Assembly (NCBI GenBank): GCA_021287065.1
Contig: JAJTBE010000104.1
Location: 26,612 to 90,611 of the forward strand
Origin: Bacillota bacterium
GTDB lineage: Bacteria; Vulcanimicrobiota; JAJTBE01
Reading direction: 5' to 3'
DNA length: 64,000 bases
Numbering within the stretch: position 1 is the first letter of the stretch; each line of letters starts with the position of its first letter. Made by a program: the position numbers and the translations under genes. The notes under the pieces are model-generated. The model made no database searches and was not told where the DNA came from. It was given only the letters and a program-made list of their open reading frames with translations. Shown here piece by piece: positions 34,523 through 44,053 of this stretch.

Positions 34523-34625
34523 TTTGCGGCGTGGGCGGACCTGCGGGTCCGCGTCGGGGTTGCAAACCCCTCATACGGTCGTTGGCGAAGCTTGTGGTTA
34601 TTGGGTTTGCTGGCGTTTGGCGGTT
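34523..34625 (+). repeat. Single partial copy of repeat C, preceded by a 12-G tract
   Basis: This has the same hairpins as the 11.4-kb array: GCGGACC-TGC-GGGTCCGC (from 34534) and GGGGTT-GCA-AACCCC, then the AAGCTTGTGGTTATTGGGTTT tail (shared landmark), ending near 34625. A run of twelve G residues lies just upstream at 34497-34508. Bases 33838-34038 and 34438-34522 show no gene; between 33930 and 33995 is another imperfect palindrome around TTTTTGAAA. Confidence 0.82.
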
Positions 34626-34698
34626 GCGGGAGAGCACATTGGCTCTCCCATAATGCAATTCCATCCGGCGGGAGAGTGTTTCCCCTACTGGTATGTTA

Positions 34699-37600
34699 TT
34701 ACTCCTTAACGGGACCTGAGATTATTACAAACATTTTATCAGGATAGAGATAGGTTTTTGCCGTATCCTGAATATCCTTGCGGGTAATGCTGTTGTAGGC
34801 TTCATAATACTTTTTGAAGTAATCGTCGCCTAGTTTGTAATATTCTATGCTGGCAAGTTCCCTTGCGATATTCTCGTTGTTTTCGAGGAACACCGGAAGG
34901 CCTCCCATAAGGGAATATTTGGCATCGAGGAATTCATCCTCGCCTACGGGCTGAGTCTGGAGTGATTTCATCTGTTCAACGACTTTGCCAAGGGCTTTGT
35001 CCACATTTTTCGGTTCGACAGACATCTGAACCGCCCAGGGACCTTCTCCTACAGAAACATTGAGTCTGCTGAATACTCTGTAAGCCATTCCTGCGCCTCT
35101 CAATGCTCTTTCGAGCCTGTTAACGGAAGGAGCGCTGCCAAGTATATGGTTCATAAGCTCAAATTTATAGAAATGGGGATGATTTCTGGGAATGCCTCTA
35201 TGCCCCATTACAATATCCACCTGCTGTTTATCAGGTATATTATTCACTTTTTTAACCGTAGAATCAGGAAGAGCAGCCTGAGGGAGCAATGTGGCGGTTT
35301 TTTCGCCATCTGCTTTCCAGGTTCCCAGTTCTTTATTAAAGAGCTGAATTACCTTTTCGGAGTCCACATCACCTGAAACTGCTATGATTGTGGAATCGGG
35401 CCTGTAGTATGTTTTATGGAATTCAACCAGATCATTACGGGTTATTGAAGCTATACTTTCCTTTGTGCCCCATCTGAAATGGTGGAAAGGATGGTCTGCA
35501 GGAAAAACTTCCCCGAAGAAGTCTTTCATAGAAATAATCGAAGGCCTGTCCTTAATGGCGTTAAGCCTTGCCTGCATAAGAGTCTTCAGGGCGGAAAGCT
35601 GATCTTCCGGGAACACCGGTTTTCTGATAACTGAAGCAATCAGCGGCACAACTCTGTCAAGCTGTTCAGGCACTGTTTTCACAATCAGTTCGGTATTCTG
35701 AAGACTTGAATTGGTGGTCATATCTGCACCGATATAATCAAGTTCATCGGAGAGTCTGGCGCCAGTGAGGTTTTCACTGCCTCTCTGAATCATGTAAGCG
35801 GTAATTTTGGAAAGCCCTTCTTTTCCGGCAGGTTCGAACATACCGCCGGCTCCTATTTCAACACGGATCACAACGGAAGGGTTAACCTTGTTTTCATAAA
35901 CCTGAAGGGCAACACCGTTATCAAGAGTTTTTTTCTTTGTTACAAGGCTGAACTCCTGAGGCGCGGGAATGGAAGGCACTTTTGAACCTGTATATGAAGC
36001 AGGTTTTTTTACAGTCGGCGAAGACACATTTTTGGGTGCCGGAGCCGTATAGGTTTTTGCTGCAGGTTTCTTTGCAACCGGTTTCTTTTTCTGCGTTGCG
36101 GGTTTCTTACTTACCGGTTTCTTTTTGGGTACAGGTTTTTTCTTAGCCTGAGGTTTCTTCTTTGCAGCCTGCGGTTTTGCCGGTTTTTTGGGCTTAGGCT
36201 TAGGTTTGGACGCAGGTTTAGCCTTGGCTTTTGAAGCTGACTTCGGTTTAGGCTTAGGCTTGGGTTTCGGTTTAGCTTTGGATTTGCCTGAAGACTTGGA
36301 TGATTTTGCAGTAGTCTTCTTTTTGGGTTTTGGTTTTGAAGCCGGTTTTGCCTTTGCTTTAGCTTTACCCTGAGCCATAGCCAGCATTGGGTTATAATCA
36401 GAAACCGATGACAGATCTTCTTCTGAAAGATCGACAGTATTCTGAGTAAACAAGCCAACCGCCTGTTTCAGATTGGCTATTCCGTATTTAAAAACAGGCG
36501 TAATGCCTGATAGATATTTTGAAGGAGTGAAATTGAAAGATTCGTCGCCGGGAGCTGTCTTATCATCATCAGGAACCACGAAGGGCTGGTTTGCTGATTT
36601 TGAATAGAGCCTGCCGATTGTTCTGTTTTCTTTTACAAAAAATCTGGAAGCTGCGTTTTTAATGTCCGCAGCGGTAATTCCATCAATATTTGACGGAAAA
36701 CTATCCACATAATTGTATGTGTAAATGCCTTCATACCAGCCAAGATTTCTCGCCTGACGGGTTACGCCGTCTCCGGCGTTGATGAACTGGGCTTTCAACT
36801 GATTCTTAGCCTTCTGAAGTTCGGCAGCGGGTACTTCTTCAGTGGTAAGGCGGGCAATTTCCCTGTTTAATACTTCCTCTGCCTTCTGATGGGTTACTCC
36901 GGGTCTGAGGGCAAAACGGAGGTAATAGAGTCCCGGTTCGGATCCTGTGTCAAGCCAGGCAGCGGAGGAGGCGGTTATTCCGGTTTCCACAAGCGCCCTT
37001 CTGAGCCTTGAGGATCTTCCGCCTGTGAGAATCGAATCGATCAGGGCTATGGTATAAAGGTCCTTATCCTTAATCGAAGGTGTATGATAAGCAACATGGA
37101 GAAGGGAAGTCAAACCCATATCTCTGACTTCAACTATCTTTTCCTCTTTTTGCTGATTTTCCGTTACATCCCTGAAAACAATGGGAGTTTTGCCATTTTC
37201 CCTTTCGTTGAAATACTTTGAAATCAGCTTTTCAACATCAGCCTGATTGAATCTGCCTACTACGGAAATGACAGCATTTTTGGGCATATAGTGGGATTTA
37301 TAGAAATCCTCAATATTCTGTTTGGTTAATTTGCCTATTTCATCAGGATTTCCATAGGGAGTTCTTCCGTAAGGCTGTCCTTCGAGAGCTGATGCCAGGA
37401 CTTTCTCCCACAAAATAAACGAAGGATCATTTTTGGCACCGTTTGCTTCCGAGAAGAGAACTCTTTTTTCAACATCAATGTCTTTGGCGGCAAATTCGGC
37501 ATTGCTCATTCTGTCAGCTTCCATATCAAACACCAGTTCGAGATACTGGGGGGATATGGTTGTGTAGTATCCCGTAACATCGTTTGAAGTGAACGCGTTG

Positions 37601-37941
37601 AAGTCAGCGCCGAGGCGGTTGAGGGTTCTTGCCATTTTGGTACCGGGATAGTGTTTGGTTCCCCTGTACAAAAGATGTTCAAGAATATGGCTTATGCCTG
37701 ATTCTCCGGGCTTTTCCCATACGGTTCCCGCTCTGTAAACCACACAGACGCTCACAGCAGGAGAGTCAGGGATCGGTTTCAGAATCACAGTAAGACCATT
37801 ATCAAGTTTATACTGTTTGACAGGATATTCTCTTGCTTCACATATTCCGCAAATCCGGATTGCGAAGAAAAGAACCAGAAGAATTGTTAAGAATTTCCCG
37901 ATTCCTGTGATCCGGGATGGCATCAAACCATTAGTTTTCAT
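34699..37941 (-). CDS. Exported double M16-family zinc peptidase with Lys/Pro-rich linker
   Basis: An N-terminal signal or anchor helix (about 15-32) leads to a first M16 peptidase unit (about 38-470) with the inverted zinc motif HILEH (His85, Glu88, His89) and a downstream Glu in FSEANGAKND. A low-complexity linker of Lys, Pro, Ala and Ser (about 520-655) follows. The second M16 unit (about 670-1080) lacks HxxEH, having ITAYMIQRGSEN at that place, so it is the inactive partner half. It keeps the late PVGEDEFLDAK region. M16 proteins of this design form a closed chamber and degrade peptides in the periplasm. GGTGAGG before ATG 37941 supports the start. No terminator is visible before the repeat block. 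Confidence 0.88.
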   Translation of the reverse strand: MKTNGLMPSRITGIGKFLTILLVLFFAIRICGICEAREYPVKQYKLDNGLTVILKPIPDSPAVSVCVVYRAGTVWEKPGESGISHILEHLLYRGTKHYPGTKMARTLNRLGADFNAFTSNDVTGYYTTISPQYLELVFDMEADRMSNAEFAAKDIDVEKRVLFSEANGAKNDPSFILWEKVLASALEGQPYGRTPYGNPDEIGKLTKQNIEDFYKSHYMPKNAVISVVGRFNQADVEKLISKYFNERENGKTPIVFRDVTENQQKEEKIVEVRDMGLTSLLHVAYHTPSIKDKDLYTIALIDSILTGGRSSRLRRALVETGITASSAAWLDTGSEPGLYYLRFALRPGVTHQKAEEVLNREIARLTTEEVPAAELQKAKNQLKAQFINAGDGVTRQARNLGWYEGIYTYNYVDSFPSNIDGITAADIKNAASRFFVKENRTIGRLYSKSANQPFVVPDDDKTAPGDESFNFTPSKYLSGITPVFKYGIANLKQAVGLFTQNTVDLSEEDLSSVSDYNPMLAMAQGKAKAKAKPASKPKPKKKTTAKSSKSSGKSKAKPKPKPKPKPKSASKAKAKPASKPKPKPKKPAKPQAAKKKPQAKKKPVPKKKPVSKKPATQKKKPVAKKPAAKTYTAPAPKNVSSPTVKKPASYTGSKVPSIPAPQEFSLVTKKKTLDNGVALQVYENKVNPSVVIRVEIGAGGMFEPAGKEGLSKITAYMIQRGSENLTGARLSDELDYIGADMTTNSSLQNTELIVKTVPEQLDRVVPLIASVIRKPVFPEDQLSALKTLMQARLNAIKDRPSIISMKDFFGEVFPADHPFHHFRWGTKESIASITRNDLVEFHKTYYRPDSTIIAVSGDVDSEKVIQLFNKELGTWKADGEKTATLLPQAALPDSTVKKVNNIPDKQQVDIVMGHRGIPRNHPHFYKFELMNHILGSAPSVNRLERALRGAGMAYRVFSRLNVSVGEGPWAVQMSVEPKNVDKALGKVVEQMKSLQTQPVGEDEFLDAKYSLMGGLPVFLENNENIARELASIEYYKLGDDYFKKYYEAYNSITRKDIQDTAKTYLYPDKMFVIISGPVKE

Positions 37942-38143
37942 TAATCCTCACCATAGCTTTATTGATTGCTTATACCATTTTGAAAAAATATCTGCTATTA
38001 CTACGAAAGTTTCTCACCCTGTAAATGCATCCTGCGGATTAGCAGGTGAATCAACAGGTCCACAAGATAGCAAACTCCTGTAATTAATTAGCTTTCAACA
38101 GAAAAAACCCCTTTAAGACAGACGCATTTTTATAATTGCATGC

Positions 38144-38177
38144 AAAAAAGCGCCCCAATTTACAGGACGCTTTTTTT
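38144..38177 (-). terminator. Rho-independent terminator of the Gln-rich protein gene
   Basis: On the minus strand AAAAAAAGCG pairs with CGCTTTTTT across a 15-base loop (38144-38177), with T residues on the transcript's 3' side. It lies 48 bases after the stop at 38226; bases 38084-38143 hold nothing recognisable. Confidence 0.8.
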
Positions 38178-38225
38178 AAACCAAATATTTTCTTCCTTCT
38201 TACTATTAACCCGATTAATAAATCA

Positions 38226-38984
38226 TCAGGCAACCATATCGAAGGGAACGGAATTCTGCTGCATCGGATCCTCGGTGAAGAGCTTGAGGTTGTGTCTGGC
38301 TTTAACCTCATAGTTCTTGTTGTATGACTTGACACCGGCAACATTGGTGCTTCTGTCTTTACGATCCTTGACAGCTTTGTTGTCAAATGCTTTTGTTTCG
38401 TATCCGAGAGCGCTGAGAATCTCTCTGAGGTTGCGTCTTGAATAGAGTGAGTTTTCTGTGGTGCCGTACTGTTTGTATTCAAGGGCAACATATTCCTTCA
38501 GGTTGCTCAGGAATGAACGCAGCTGTTTCTGCTGGGGCTGGTTGTTGTTGTCATTCTGAACTTTACCTTCGGATCTCTGAGTCTGCTGGCGCTGCTGTGA
38601 TTTGTACATCAGGCCGATGCGGGAAGCGTTGTCGAGGGGAACCTTAGCCTGAGGATTTTCAGCATCCCTTGCGTGTTCCTGCTTTTTAGCTTCTTCCGTA
38701 TCTTTGCTCTGTGCTTTCTGAGCGTCAGTATTTTTTCCGGTTTCGGAGATGAACCGGGTCATAACCTGATTAACTTTACGCTGGTGAGTCTTAGGCTGCT
38801 CCTGTCCGGTGTCTTTGGTGAAAGTATCACGTGGTGTTTGCTGAGATTCCTGTTGTTTTTCCGGCTCCCTTGACACCTGAGTTTCCTGCTGCTGCTCAGC
38901 GCGTCTGGTAGCGGTCTGCTGCTGTGGAAGCCCCATCATTTGGGCTTGATTGAGCATATTTCCACCGGTTATGTTCATTGCCAT
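38226..38984 (-). CDS. Gln-rich low-complexity protein of unknown function
   Basis: I do not recognise this 252-residue protein. It is hydrophilic throughout with no signal peptide or membrane helix. The N-terminal 130 residues are rich in Gln, Glu, Thr and Lys. A short motif RDTFTKD lies in that part and resembles DSFSKS and DSVSIGG in the next two genes upstream. The C-terminal 100 residues are more ordered: a predicted helix (LRSFLSNLKEYVALEYKQY) and a domain with SLYSRRNLREILSALGY. ATG 38984 has GGGAGGT 7 bases upstream and is preferred over the TTG at 39002. It follows the beta-propeller gene by 125 bases and ends at a terminator. Confidence 0.75.
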   Translation of the reverse strand: MAMNITGGNMLNQAQMMGLPQQQTATRRAEQQQETQVSREPEKQQESQQTPRDTFTKDTGQEQPKTHQRKVNQVMTRFISETGKNTDAQKAQSKDTEEAKKQEHARDAENPQAKVPLDNASRIGLMYKSQQRQQTQRSEGKVQNDNNNQPQQKQLRSFLSNLKEYVALEYKQYGTTENSLYSRRNLREILSALGYETKAFDNKAVKDRKDRSTNVAGVKSYNKNYEVKARHNLKLFTEDPMQQNSVPFDMVA

Positions 38985-39109
38985 GGGCAGAACCTCCCTC
39001 AATATTCCTTTACATGTTTATCACTTAAACATGATTTTGAGTAAAGACACAGTTGTTAACAAATTGTTACAATACCTTTAAATATTTGTTAAATCAACCT
39101 GATTTCACT

Positions 39110-40627
39110 TTATGATTTGTTAATTTTTAACTTAACTCCTCCGATAATAACCTCAGATTCCTTCTTTTCCACTGTTTTGGCAGGTCCCTCAGGTTCTATA
39201 TCGGTGGCATCAGTAAGAGTAACCTTGTATGAATAATCCATACTATGATCAGTAAGAGATGTTAGGGAATCTGTTGACGGATCCCAGCGATAAAGGCTGT
39301 TTTCTTTGTTAAGAAGAATTTTTCCGTCTTTTTCAAATCCCCTGACAAACATGCCGGCTTTATTGCCTTCCATTGAATATGTGTTCACAACATTGCCGTT
39401 GAGATCAAGCTCTCTTAGTTTATCTCCCTGACTGGCAAAAACATGGCTGTCGCTTTCCCTGAAGCGTAGTTCGTCAATATTGCCGCCCTCTACCGTAGCA
39501 AAAAGCCCGATGGTTCCATCAGCATTGATCTGACGAATATCAGCTTTTTTCTCGCTATAGTTGTAAGTGCCTTTAATTAAGGTTCTGTTATCAGGCAACG
39601 GCAGGGGAGTTCCGCTTACGCCTATGTCGCCGGTCTGCCACTGGAGATTGCCCGTCTGATCATATTTGAAAATATAGTCGGTATTATATGAAGATGATCT
39701 GTAATCATCAATGGGAGGCATATGATGGTGCCAGCGTCTGAATCCCATTCCGCTGAGGCCCATATGCAAATCTCCGTCAAATTCATGTGAGTTATTTACA
39801 TAGGTGGTCTGTCTTGCAACCACCAGCATTCCTCCGTCGGCTGAGGGCATAAAATCTTCAGGGGAGCGGTTCAGCTTGGGATCCGTTTCCTGAAATTCGA
39901 ATGACTGTTTAACTTCACCGCTGGAAGGATCGACTCTGGAGATCTTTTTTCCGTCTTTCATCAGGAAAGTGCCGTCAGGCTGCGCTTTGATTTCGCCGGG
40001 GGCAGCTCCTCTGAGTTTAAGGGGGAGTTTGGCATGGCTTCCTTCATTGCTGACCACATAAAGTTCATTGCCGCTGGATTTTCTGAAATAACTGTTGCCG
40101 TTCGAATCCTGAACGAACTTATTGCCGACGACAGGTTCGTCAAATTCATGCAGAAATTTATGTTTGCCGTCGGGATTGAATGCTACAAGGCCTGTTTGGG
40201 TTTTTGCATACAAAACGCCGTCGTTTCCCGCTTTGATACATTCGAGGCCGTTTTCGCCGGCGCTGACTTCCCATTTAACCTTGCCATCTGTTCCAATGGC
40301 TGAAATGTAGTTGCCTTCCTTGCTGTTGTAGTCAGAATAAGCTACAAAAAGGGTTCCGTCAGGACCGGAGGTCTGATCCTGAATATGATACTTAAAATTG
40401 CTCTTATCAAGGTTTTTTGAATTAAAAACCTTATCCGCCATTCCGGTGAGCGCAGATGAAGCATTTTTGAAGCTTTTCTTCGTGGAACCGGAAGAGGTTG
40501 ATTTCGAAAATGAATCGTCGGTGTTTATCCGGGCATCTTTACTCTTCTCAGTATGCGGAGCTTCAGGCTTATGGGAAATCTGATTTATATGGGATAATGA
40601 AGCGGAATGGATTCTGTTGATACTCAC
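39110..40627 (-). CDS. Cytoplasmic PQQ/beta-propeller-like protein
   Basis: This 505-residue protein has no signal peptide. After a Ser/Asn/Lys-rich N-terminus with DSFSKS (about residues 38-43), the rest consists of repeated beta-propeller blades. Examples are GPDGTLFVAYSD, GTDGKVKWEVSAG, NPDGKHKFLHEFD and DQTGNLQWQTGDIGV, of the PQQ-enzyme repeat type. A His cluster (WHHHMPP) lies in the middle. The C-terminus ends in VIIGGVKLKINKS. The start is GTG 40627 with GGAGG 9 bases upstream, inside the preceding gene's end (4-base gap), so the pair is likely coupled. The function is unknown; propellers usually mediate binding. Confidence 0.75.
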   Translation of the reverse strand: MSINRIHSASLSHINQISHKPEAPHTEKSKDARINTDDSFSKSTSSGSTKKSFKNASSALTGMADKVFNSKNLDKSNFKYHIQDQTSGPDGTLFVAYSDYNSKEGNYISAIGTDGKVKWEVSAGENGLECIKAGNDGVLYAKTQTGLVAFNPDGKHKFLHEFDEPVVGNKFVQDSNGNSYFRKSSGNELYVVSNEGSHAKLPLKLRGAAPGEIKAQPDGTFLMKDGKKISRVDPSSGEVKQSFEFQETDPKLNRSPEDFMPSADGGMLVVARQTTYVNNSHEFDGDLHMGLSGMGFRRWHHHMPPIDDYRSSSYNTDYIFKYDQTGNLQWQTGDIGVSGTPLPLPDNRTLIKGTYNYSEKKADIRQINADGTIGLFATVEGGNIDELRFRESDSHVFASQGDKLRELDLNGNVVNTYSMEGNKAGMFVRGFEKDGKILLNKENSLYRWDPSTDSLTSLTDHSMDYSYKVTLTDATDIEPEGPAKTVEKKESEVIIGGVKLKINKS

Positions 40628-40631
40628 TGTG

Positions 40632-42041
40632 TTATGCCTCCGTTTTGCTGCCGGCTCCGAGTGCGCTGCGGACTATATCGCCTGCGGCGGTGTAAGCGGA
40701 ATAGGGTTTGCCGACATTTTCAAGATTTTTCATTACATTTTCTTTTTTCTCAGGATTATTGATTAAATCCCCAATCAGAACAGCTGCATCATCGGGACCT
40801 TTAACCCGGAATGCAGCGCCGGTTGCTTCAATGCTTGGAATCAGCATTTCTTCGAGGCCCGGCATTGGATCAAGAATGATCATCGGGATTTTTTTCGCAA
40901 AAATCTCTGATGTTGTTAAGCCGCCCGGTTTCGATATAATCATATCGCAGGCTTCCATCCAGTCGCTGACATTGGGTGTGAATCCAACGGTTTTGAGGGG
41001 CATTTTCAACTGCCCTGCGAGTTCATCCAGTTCCTGTTTTTTCGTTTCATTCTTTGCGGTTATACAAACCATCTGGACTGGAGCGCCGCTGTTATCAAGA
41101 GCTTTTGCCACATCTGCATATCTGCCGATTCCAAGAGAACCACCCATCATAAGAACCATGGGGAGTTTTGGATCAATGCCGAGTTTTTCCTTCATCTGAG
41201 CTTTTGATAAGCCTGAAGTTTTTGCGAAATCGGGTTTTATGGGAATACCGGTAATTTCGATTTTTTCCTTGTCGATACCGTATTTTTCCAGATCTTCCTT
41301 AGCGCCTTCGGAAGCTACATAGTAGCGGTCGATGTTGTCCTGCGCCCACATTCTGTGGACTTTAAAATCGGTAACAACGGAATGGACGGGTACATCAATT
41401 TCGCCTTTACCCTTCCAGTAGCTGAGCATAGCATTCATAGGAGAATGGGTTGCCACAATTATGTCCGGTTTTTCCTGCTGGATTTTATTGAGAAATGACT
41501 TACTCATCCAGGCTTTAAGCTGCATTCCGGTTTTTCCGAGCCAGTAAATGACAGGGTTGCCTTCAAATGATTTTTTGAAGAACCAGCCCCTTAATTTGCC
41601 TGCTTTTTTGATAAGGAAATCAGTTGCTGCCACCTGCGTATTTTTCACTGCCTCTCCCCCACCGAAATCGAGGGCGTTTATAACTTCCGATTTGACATTG
41701 GGCAGTTCGTCAAGGGCTTTTTTCAGTGATTCTGCTGCAGATCTATGGCCTCCGGTATGAGATCCGTGGACAAGGAAAACCTTAACCTCTTTCCATGGGG
41801 GAATCTGTTTCATCAGATCTATGAATTCCTGGGGTGCAGGGCTTGTATCAGCTTTGGCGGTTTCTGCGGTGAGGTTTGGTTTTATTACCTGTTCTTCCTG
41901 ATTTTTGCCGCCAATGGAAACGGAATCCCCTTTCATTTCAGGAGTTTTAACATCCCCGGATCCCTGAGAAACAGCAATGCCTTTGCCCACAGGCGCGGCA
42001 TAACCGGGAGCATTATTGTCAATTCTCATAGTATTTATCAT
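40632..42041 (-). CDS. MGDG-synthase/MurG-like glycosyltransferase
   Basis: This glycosyltransferase of family GT28 has the MGDG-synthase N-terminal domain (VFLVHGSHTGGHRSAAESL at about 88-106; DIIVATHSPMNAM). Its C-terminal nucleotide-sugar domain contains VLMMGGSLGIGRYADVAKAL and DMIISKPGGLTTSEIFAK. Relatives add galactose or glucose to diacylglycerol to make membrane glycolipids. The first 75 residues are an unrelated hydrophilic extension with DSVSIGG. The start is uncertain: ATG 42041 has only a weak upstream site, and ATG 42029 is possible. It heads a three-gene run with the propeller and Gln-rich proteins. Confidence 0.85.
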   Translation of the reverse strand: MINTMRIDNNAPGYAAPVGKGIAVSQGSGDVKTPEMKGDSVSIGGKNQEEQVIKPNLTAETAKADTSPAPQEFIDLMKQIPPWKEVKVFLVHGSHTGGHRSAAESLKKALDELPNVKSEVINALDFGGGEAVKNTQVAATDFLIKKAGKLRGWFFKKSFEGNPVIYWLGKTGMQLKAWMSKSFLNKIQQEKPDIIVATHSPMNAMLSYWKGKGEIDVPVHSVVTDFKVHRMWAQDNIDRYYVASEGAKEDLEKYGIDKEKIEITGIPIKPDFAKTSGLSKAQMKEKLGIDPKLPMVLMMGGSLGIGRYADVAKALDNSGAPVQMVCITAKNETKKQELDELAGQLKMPLKTVGFTPNVSDWMEACDMIISKPGGLTTSEIFAKKIPMIILDPMPGLEEMLIPSIEATGAAFRVKGPDDAAVLIGDLINNPEKKENVMKNLENVGKPYSAYTAAGDIVRSALGAGSKTEA

Positions 42042-42130
42042 CTCAGAAAATATTTTTCAGTTTATTATACCACATTCATGCAGAAAGAATATTAAAACTG
42101 AATGTTAAAATTTTGTTAAAGGATAATCAG

Positions 42131-43246
42131 CTACTGTTTTCCCACTTTGATAAGCAGAACCATACCGGCAACGGCAAAAACCATATTCGGCATCCATGCC
42201 GCCCAGAATGTAGGCATAAGGCCGTTTCTGCCCATCGCCATTCCAATGCTCATAAGAACATAGTAAAGGAAGATGAATATAATACTGATACCAAGGCCTA
42301 CGGCTCTGTTTGTTCTGTTGGGTCTTACCCCAAGGGGGATTCCGAACATGCCGAAAACAAAGCAGGTGAATGGTATAGCTATTTTCTGATGGTAATAGAC
42401 TTCGTATTCACGATATTTTTTGTGCTCGTTTTCGTTTTCGAATCCTTCTGTTTCCATCTGATCAAGACGGGCAGCGAGCTGTTCCCTGTTCATCTCCTCG
42501 GGCCTTCGCTCTCTGGCTGCAAGTTGATCCGGCGACTTTTTCAGAGGGAGGTAAACTTCCCTTGCAACGGAAAAATAACCCGGTTCAGGACCTTTGGCAT
42601 AATCTTCGATATAGGCAAGTTTAAGGAACCATTTGCCTTCGGAGGGCTTGTAATAAACATCCTTTGCCCTTACCTGACGGACCATAACCCTGCCTTTGTA
42701 ATATTGTATGGTTGCATCTTCCATACGGTTTTCACGGGGCAGAAGTTTGCGGGAAAACACAACGCGCTCCATGCCTTCCTCGTCGTTTTCCTTGATGACA
42801 AGGTTTTCCCTGATCATATCCTGATTTTTCATCAGTTGTTCAAAAAGGATATTTTGAGCGATATATGTTGCATTTGGTGCAAAAAGATTATTGATGACAA
42901 GTGCAATAAAAGTAATAAAAAGAGTAAGCATCAGCCCCGGGAACGCCGTTCGTAGAAAACTGATGCCTCCGGCTTTTAGTGCGGTTAGTTCGCTTTCACC
43001 GGATAATCGTCCGAAGGCGAGCAGTGCGCCGAGAAGGACAGCCATAGGGAATGTAAACACAAGAATGGCGGGCATTGAATTTGCCAGATAATACAGGGCA
43101 AGGGAAACAGGTGTATTATCTTCCGTAATCATTCTGGTAACCACAAAAAGCTGGCCGCCGGCGATAAAAAGAATGGTAAATATGGCCACTCCGCCTACAA
43201 AGGGCCAGAACATTTCCATTATTACATATCTGTCTAAAATCTTCAC
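42131..43246 (-). CDS. lptF: LptF/LptG-family permease (YjgP/YjgQ)
   Basis: This is a membrane subunit of the LptB2FG transporter that extracts lipopolysaccharide from the inner membrane. The 371-residue protein shows the family start KILDRYVIMEMFWPF, SGESELTALKAGGIS in the coupling helix, APNATYIAQNILFEQL, a periplasmic beta-jellyroll-like middle and three C-terminal helices (GVRPNRTNRAVGLGISIIF). It starts at GTG 43246, 6 bases after the lptB stop. Only one permease gene is present here; the second may be elsewhere, or the protein may form a homodimer. F versus G cannot be told apart from this sequence. Confidence 0.9.
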   Translation of the reverse strand: MKILDRYVIMEMFWPFVGGVAIFTILFIAGGQLFVVTRMITEDNTPVSLALYYLANSMPAILVFTFPMAVLLGALLAFGRLSGESELTALKAGGISFLRTAFPGLMLTLFITFIALVINNLFAPNATYIAQNILFEQLMKNQDMIRENLVIKENDEEGMERVVFSRKLLPRENRMEDATIQYYKGRVMVRQVRAKDVYYKPSEGKWFLKLAYIEDYAKGPEPGYFSVAREVYLPLKKSPDQLAARERRPEEMNREQLAARLDQMETEGFENENEHKKYREYEVYYHQKIAIPFTCFVFGMFGIPLGVRPNRTNRAVGLGISIIFIFLYYVLMSIGMAMGRNGLMPTFWAAWMPNMVFAVAGMVLLIKVGKQ

Positions 43247-43252
43247 TTTGAA

Positions 43253-44053
43253 TCAGTTCGAAGGGATCATTGCATCCGTACCTGCAGGCGGATTATCATC
43301 AGGTCCGCCGCTGCTGTCAAAGACCGAGCCTTCGTATTTGAACCTTTCTCCGAGATAGTATTTCCTCGCAACGGGATCATTGGCGATTTCTTCTGAAGTG
43401 CCTTTAACCAGAATGGTTCCGTTGCGTATTATATATGCTCTGTCGGTAATGCTGAGAGTTTCTCTCACATTATGATCGGTTATCAGAATTCCAAGGCCCT
43501 TATCGGTTCTCAGTCTTCCTATAATTTCCTGAATTTCGGATATTGCAATGGGGTCAATACCTGTAAAGGGTTCATCAAGAAGGAGAAAATGTGGTTCTGT
43601 GGCGAGTGCTCTGGCAATTTCCACCCTTCGCCTTTCTCCGCCTGATAAAGCCATGGCGTTGGATTTACGGACCTTTTCGAGTCCAAATTCACCAAGTAGT
43701 TTTTCAAGCCTTTGTTTTTGCTCTTTTGAAGGAAGCTTCATCTCCTGAAATATGAGTCTGAGATTCTCTTCAACACTTAATTTTCTGAAAATGGATTGTT
43801 CCTGAGCGAGGTATCCAATGCCCATCTTTGCTCTTTTATACATAGGAGCAGTTGAAATGTCATTATTCTCAAGATAGACTTTTCCTGCTGCAGGTTTAAC
43901 AAGACCCACAACCATATAAAAAGTGGTGGTTTTTCCTGCGCCGTTTGGTCCCAGAAGCCCGACGATTTCGCCTTTTGTCATTTCAAAGGATACATCATCC
44001 ACTACTTTTCTGGCGCCATATATTTTTGATAGGTTTTTTACATCAATGTTCAT
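43253..44053 (-). CDS. lptB: LPS export ABC transporter ATPase LptB
   Basis: This is the cytoplasmic ATPase of the Lpt exporter. All ABC motifs are present: Walker [11 protein letters not shown] (35-44), Q-loop [14 protein letters not shown], signature [15 protein letters not shown], Walker [14 protein letters not shown] and the switch His in [10 protein letters not shown]. The LptB-specific Q-loop sequence with IFRKL supports the assignment over other ABC ATPases. A C-terminal tail of about 25 residues ([15 protein letters not shown]) exceeds the usual length. It overlaps lptC by 11 bases and precedes lptF by 6, giving the order lptC-lptB-lptF. Confidence 0.96.
   Translation of the reverse strand: MNIDVKNLSKIYGARKVVDDVSFEMTKGEIVGLLGPNGAGKTTTFYMVVGLVKPAAGKVYLENNDISTAPMYKRAKMGIGYLAQEQSIFRKLSVEENLRLIFQEMKLPSKEQKQRLEKLLGEFGLEKVRKSNAMALSGGERRRVEIARALATEPHFLLLDEPFTGIDPIAISEIQEIIGRLRTDKGLGILITDHNVRETLSITDRAYIIRNGTILVKGTSEEIANDPVARKYYLGERFKYEGSVFDSSGGPDDNPPAGTDAMIPSN

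Noticed and set aside
34699..37941. Second active site in the M16 protein
   Set aside because: The C-terminal half has no HxxEH; it is the usual inactive partner domain.
38084..38491. 135-codon minus-strand frame over the end of the Gln-rich gene
   Set aside because: Same strand, different frame, runs over the terminator; the Gln-rich gene has the strong ribosome-binding site.
42113..42955. 280-codon plus-strand frame opposite lptF
   Set aside because: Antisense to a clear LptF/G gene; composition is that of a shadow frame.
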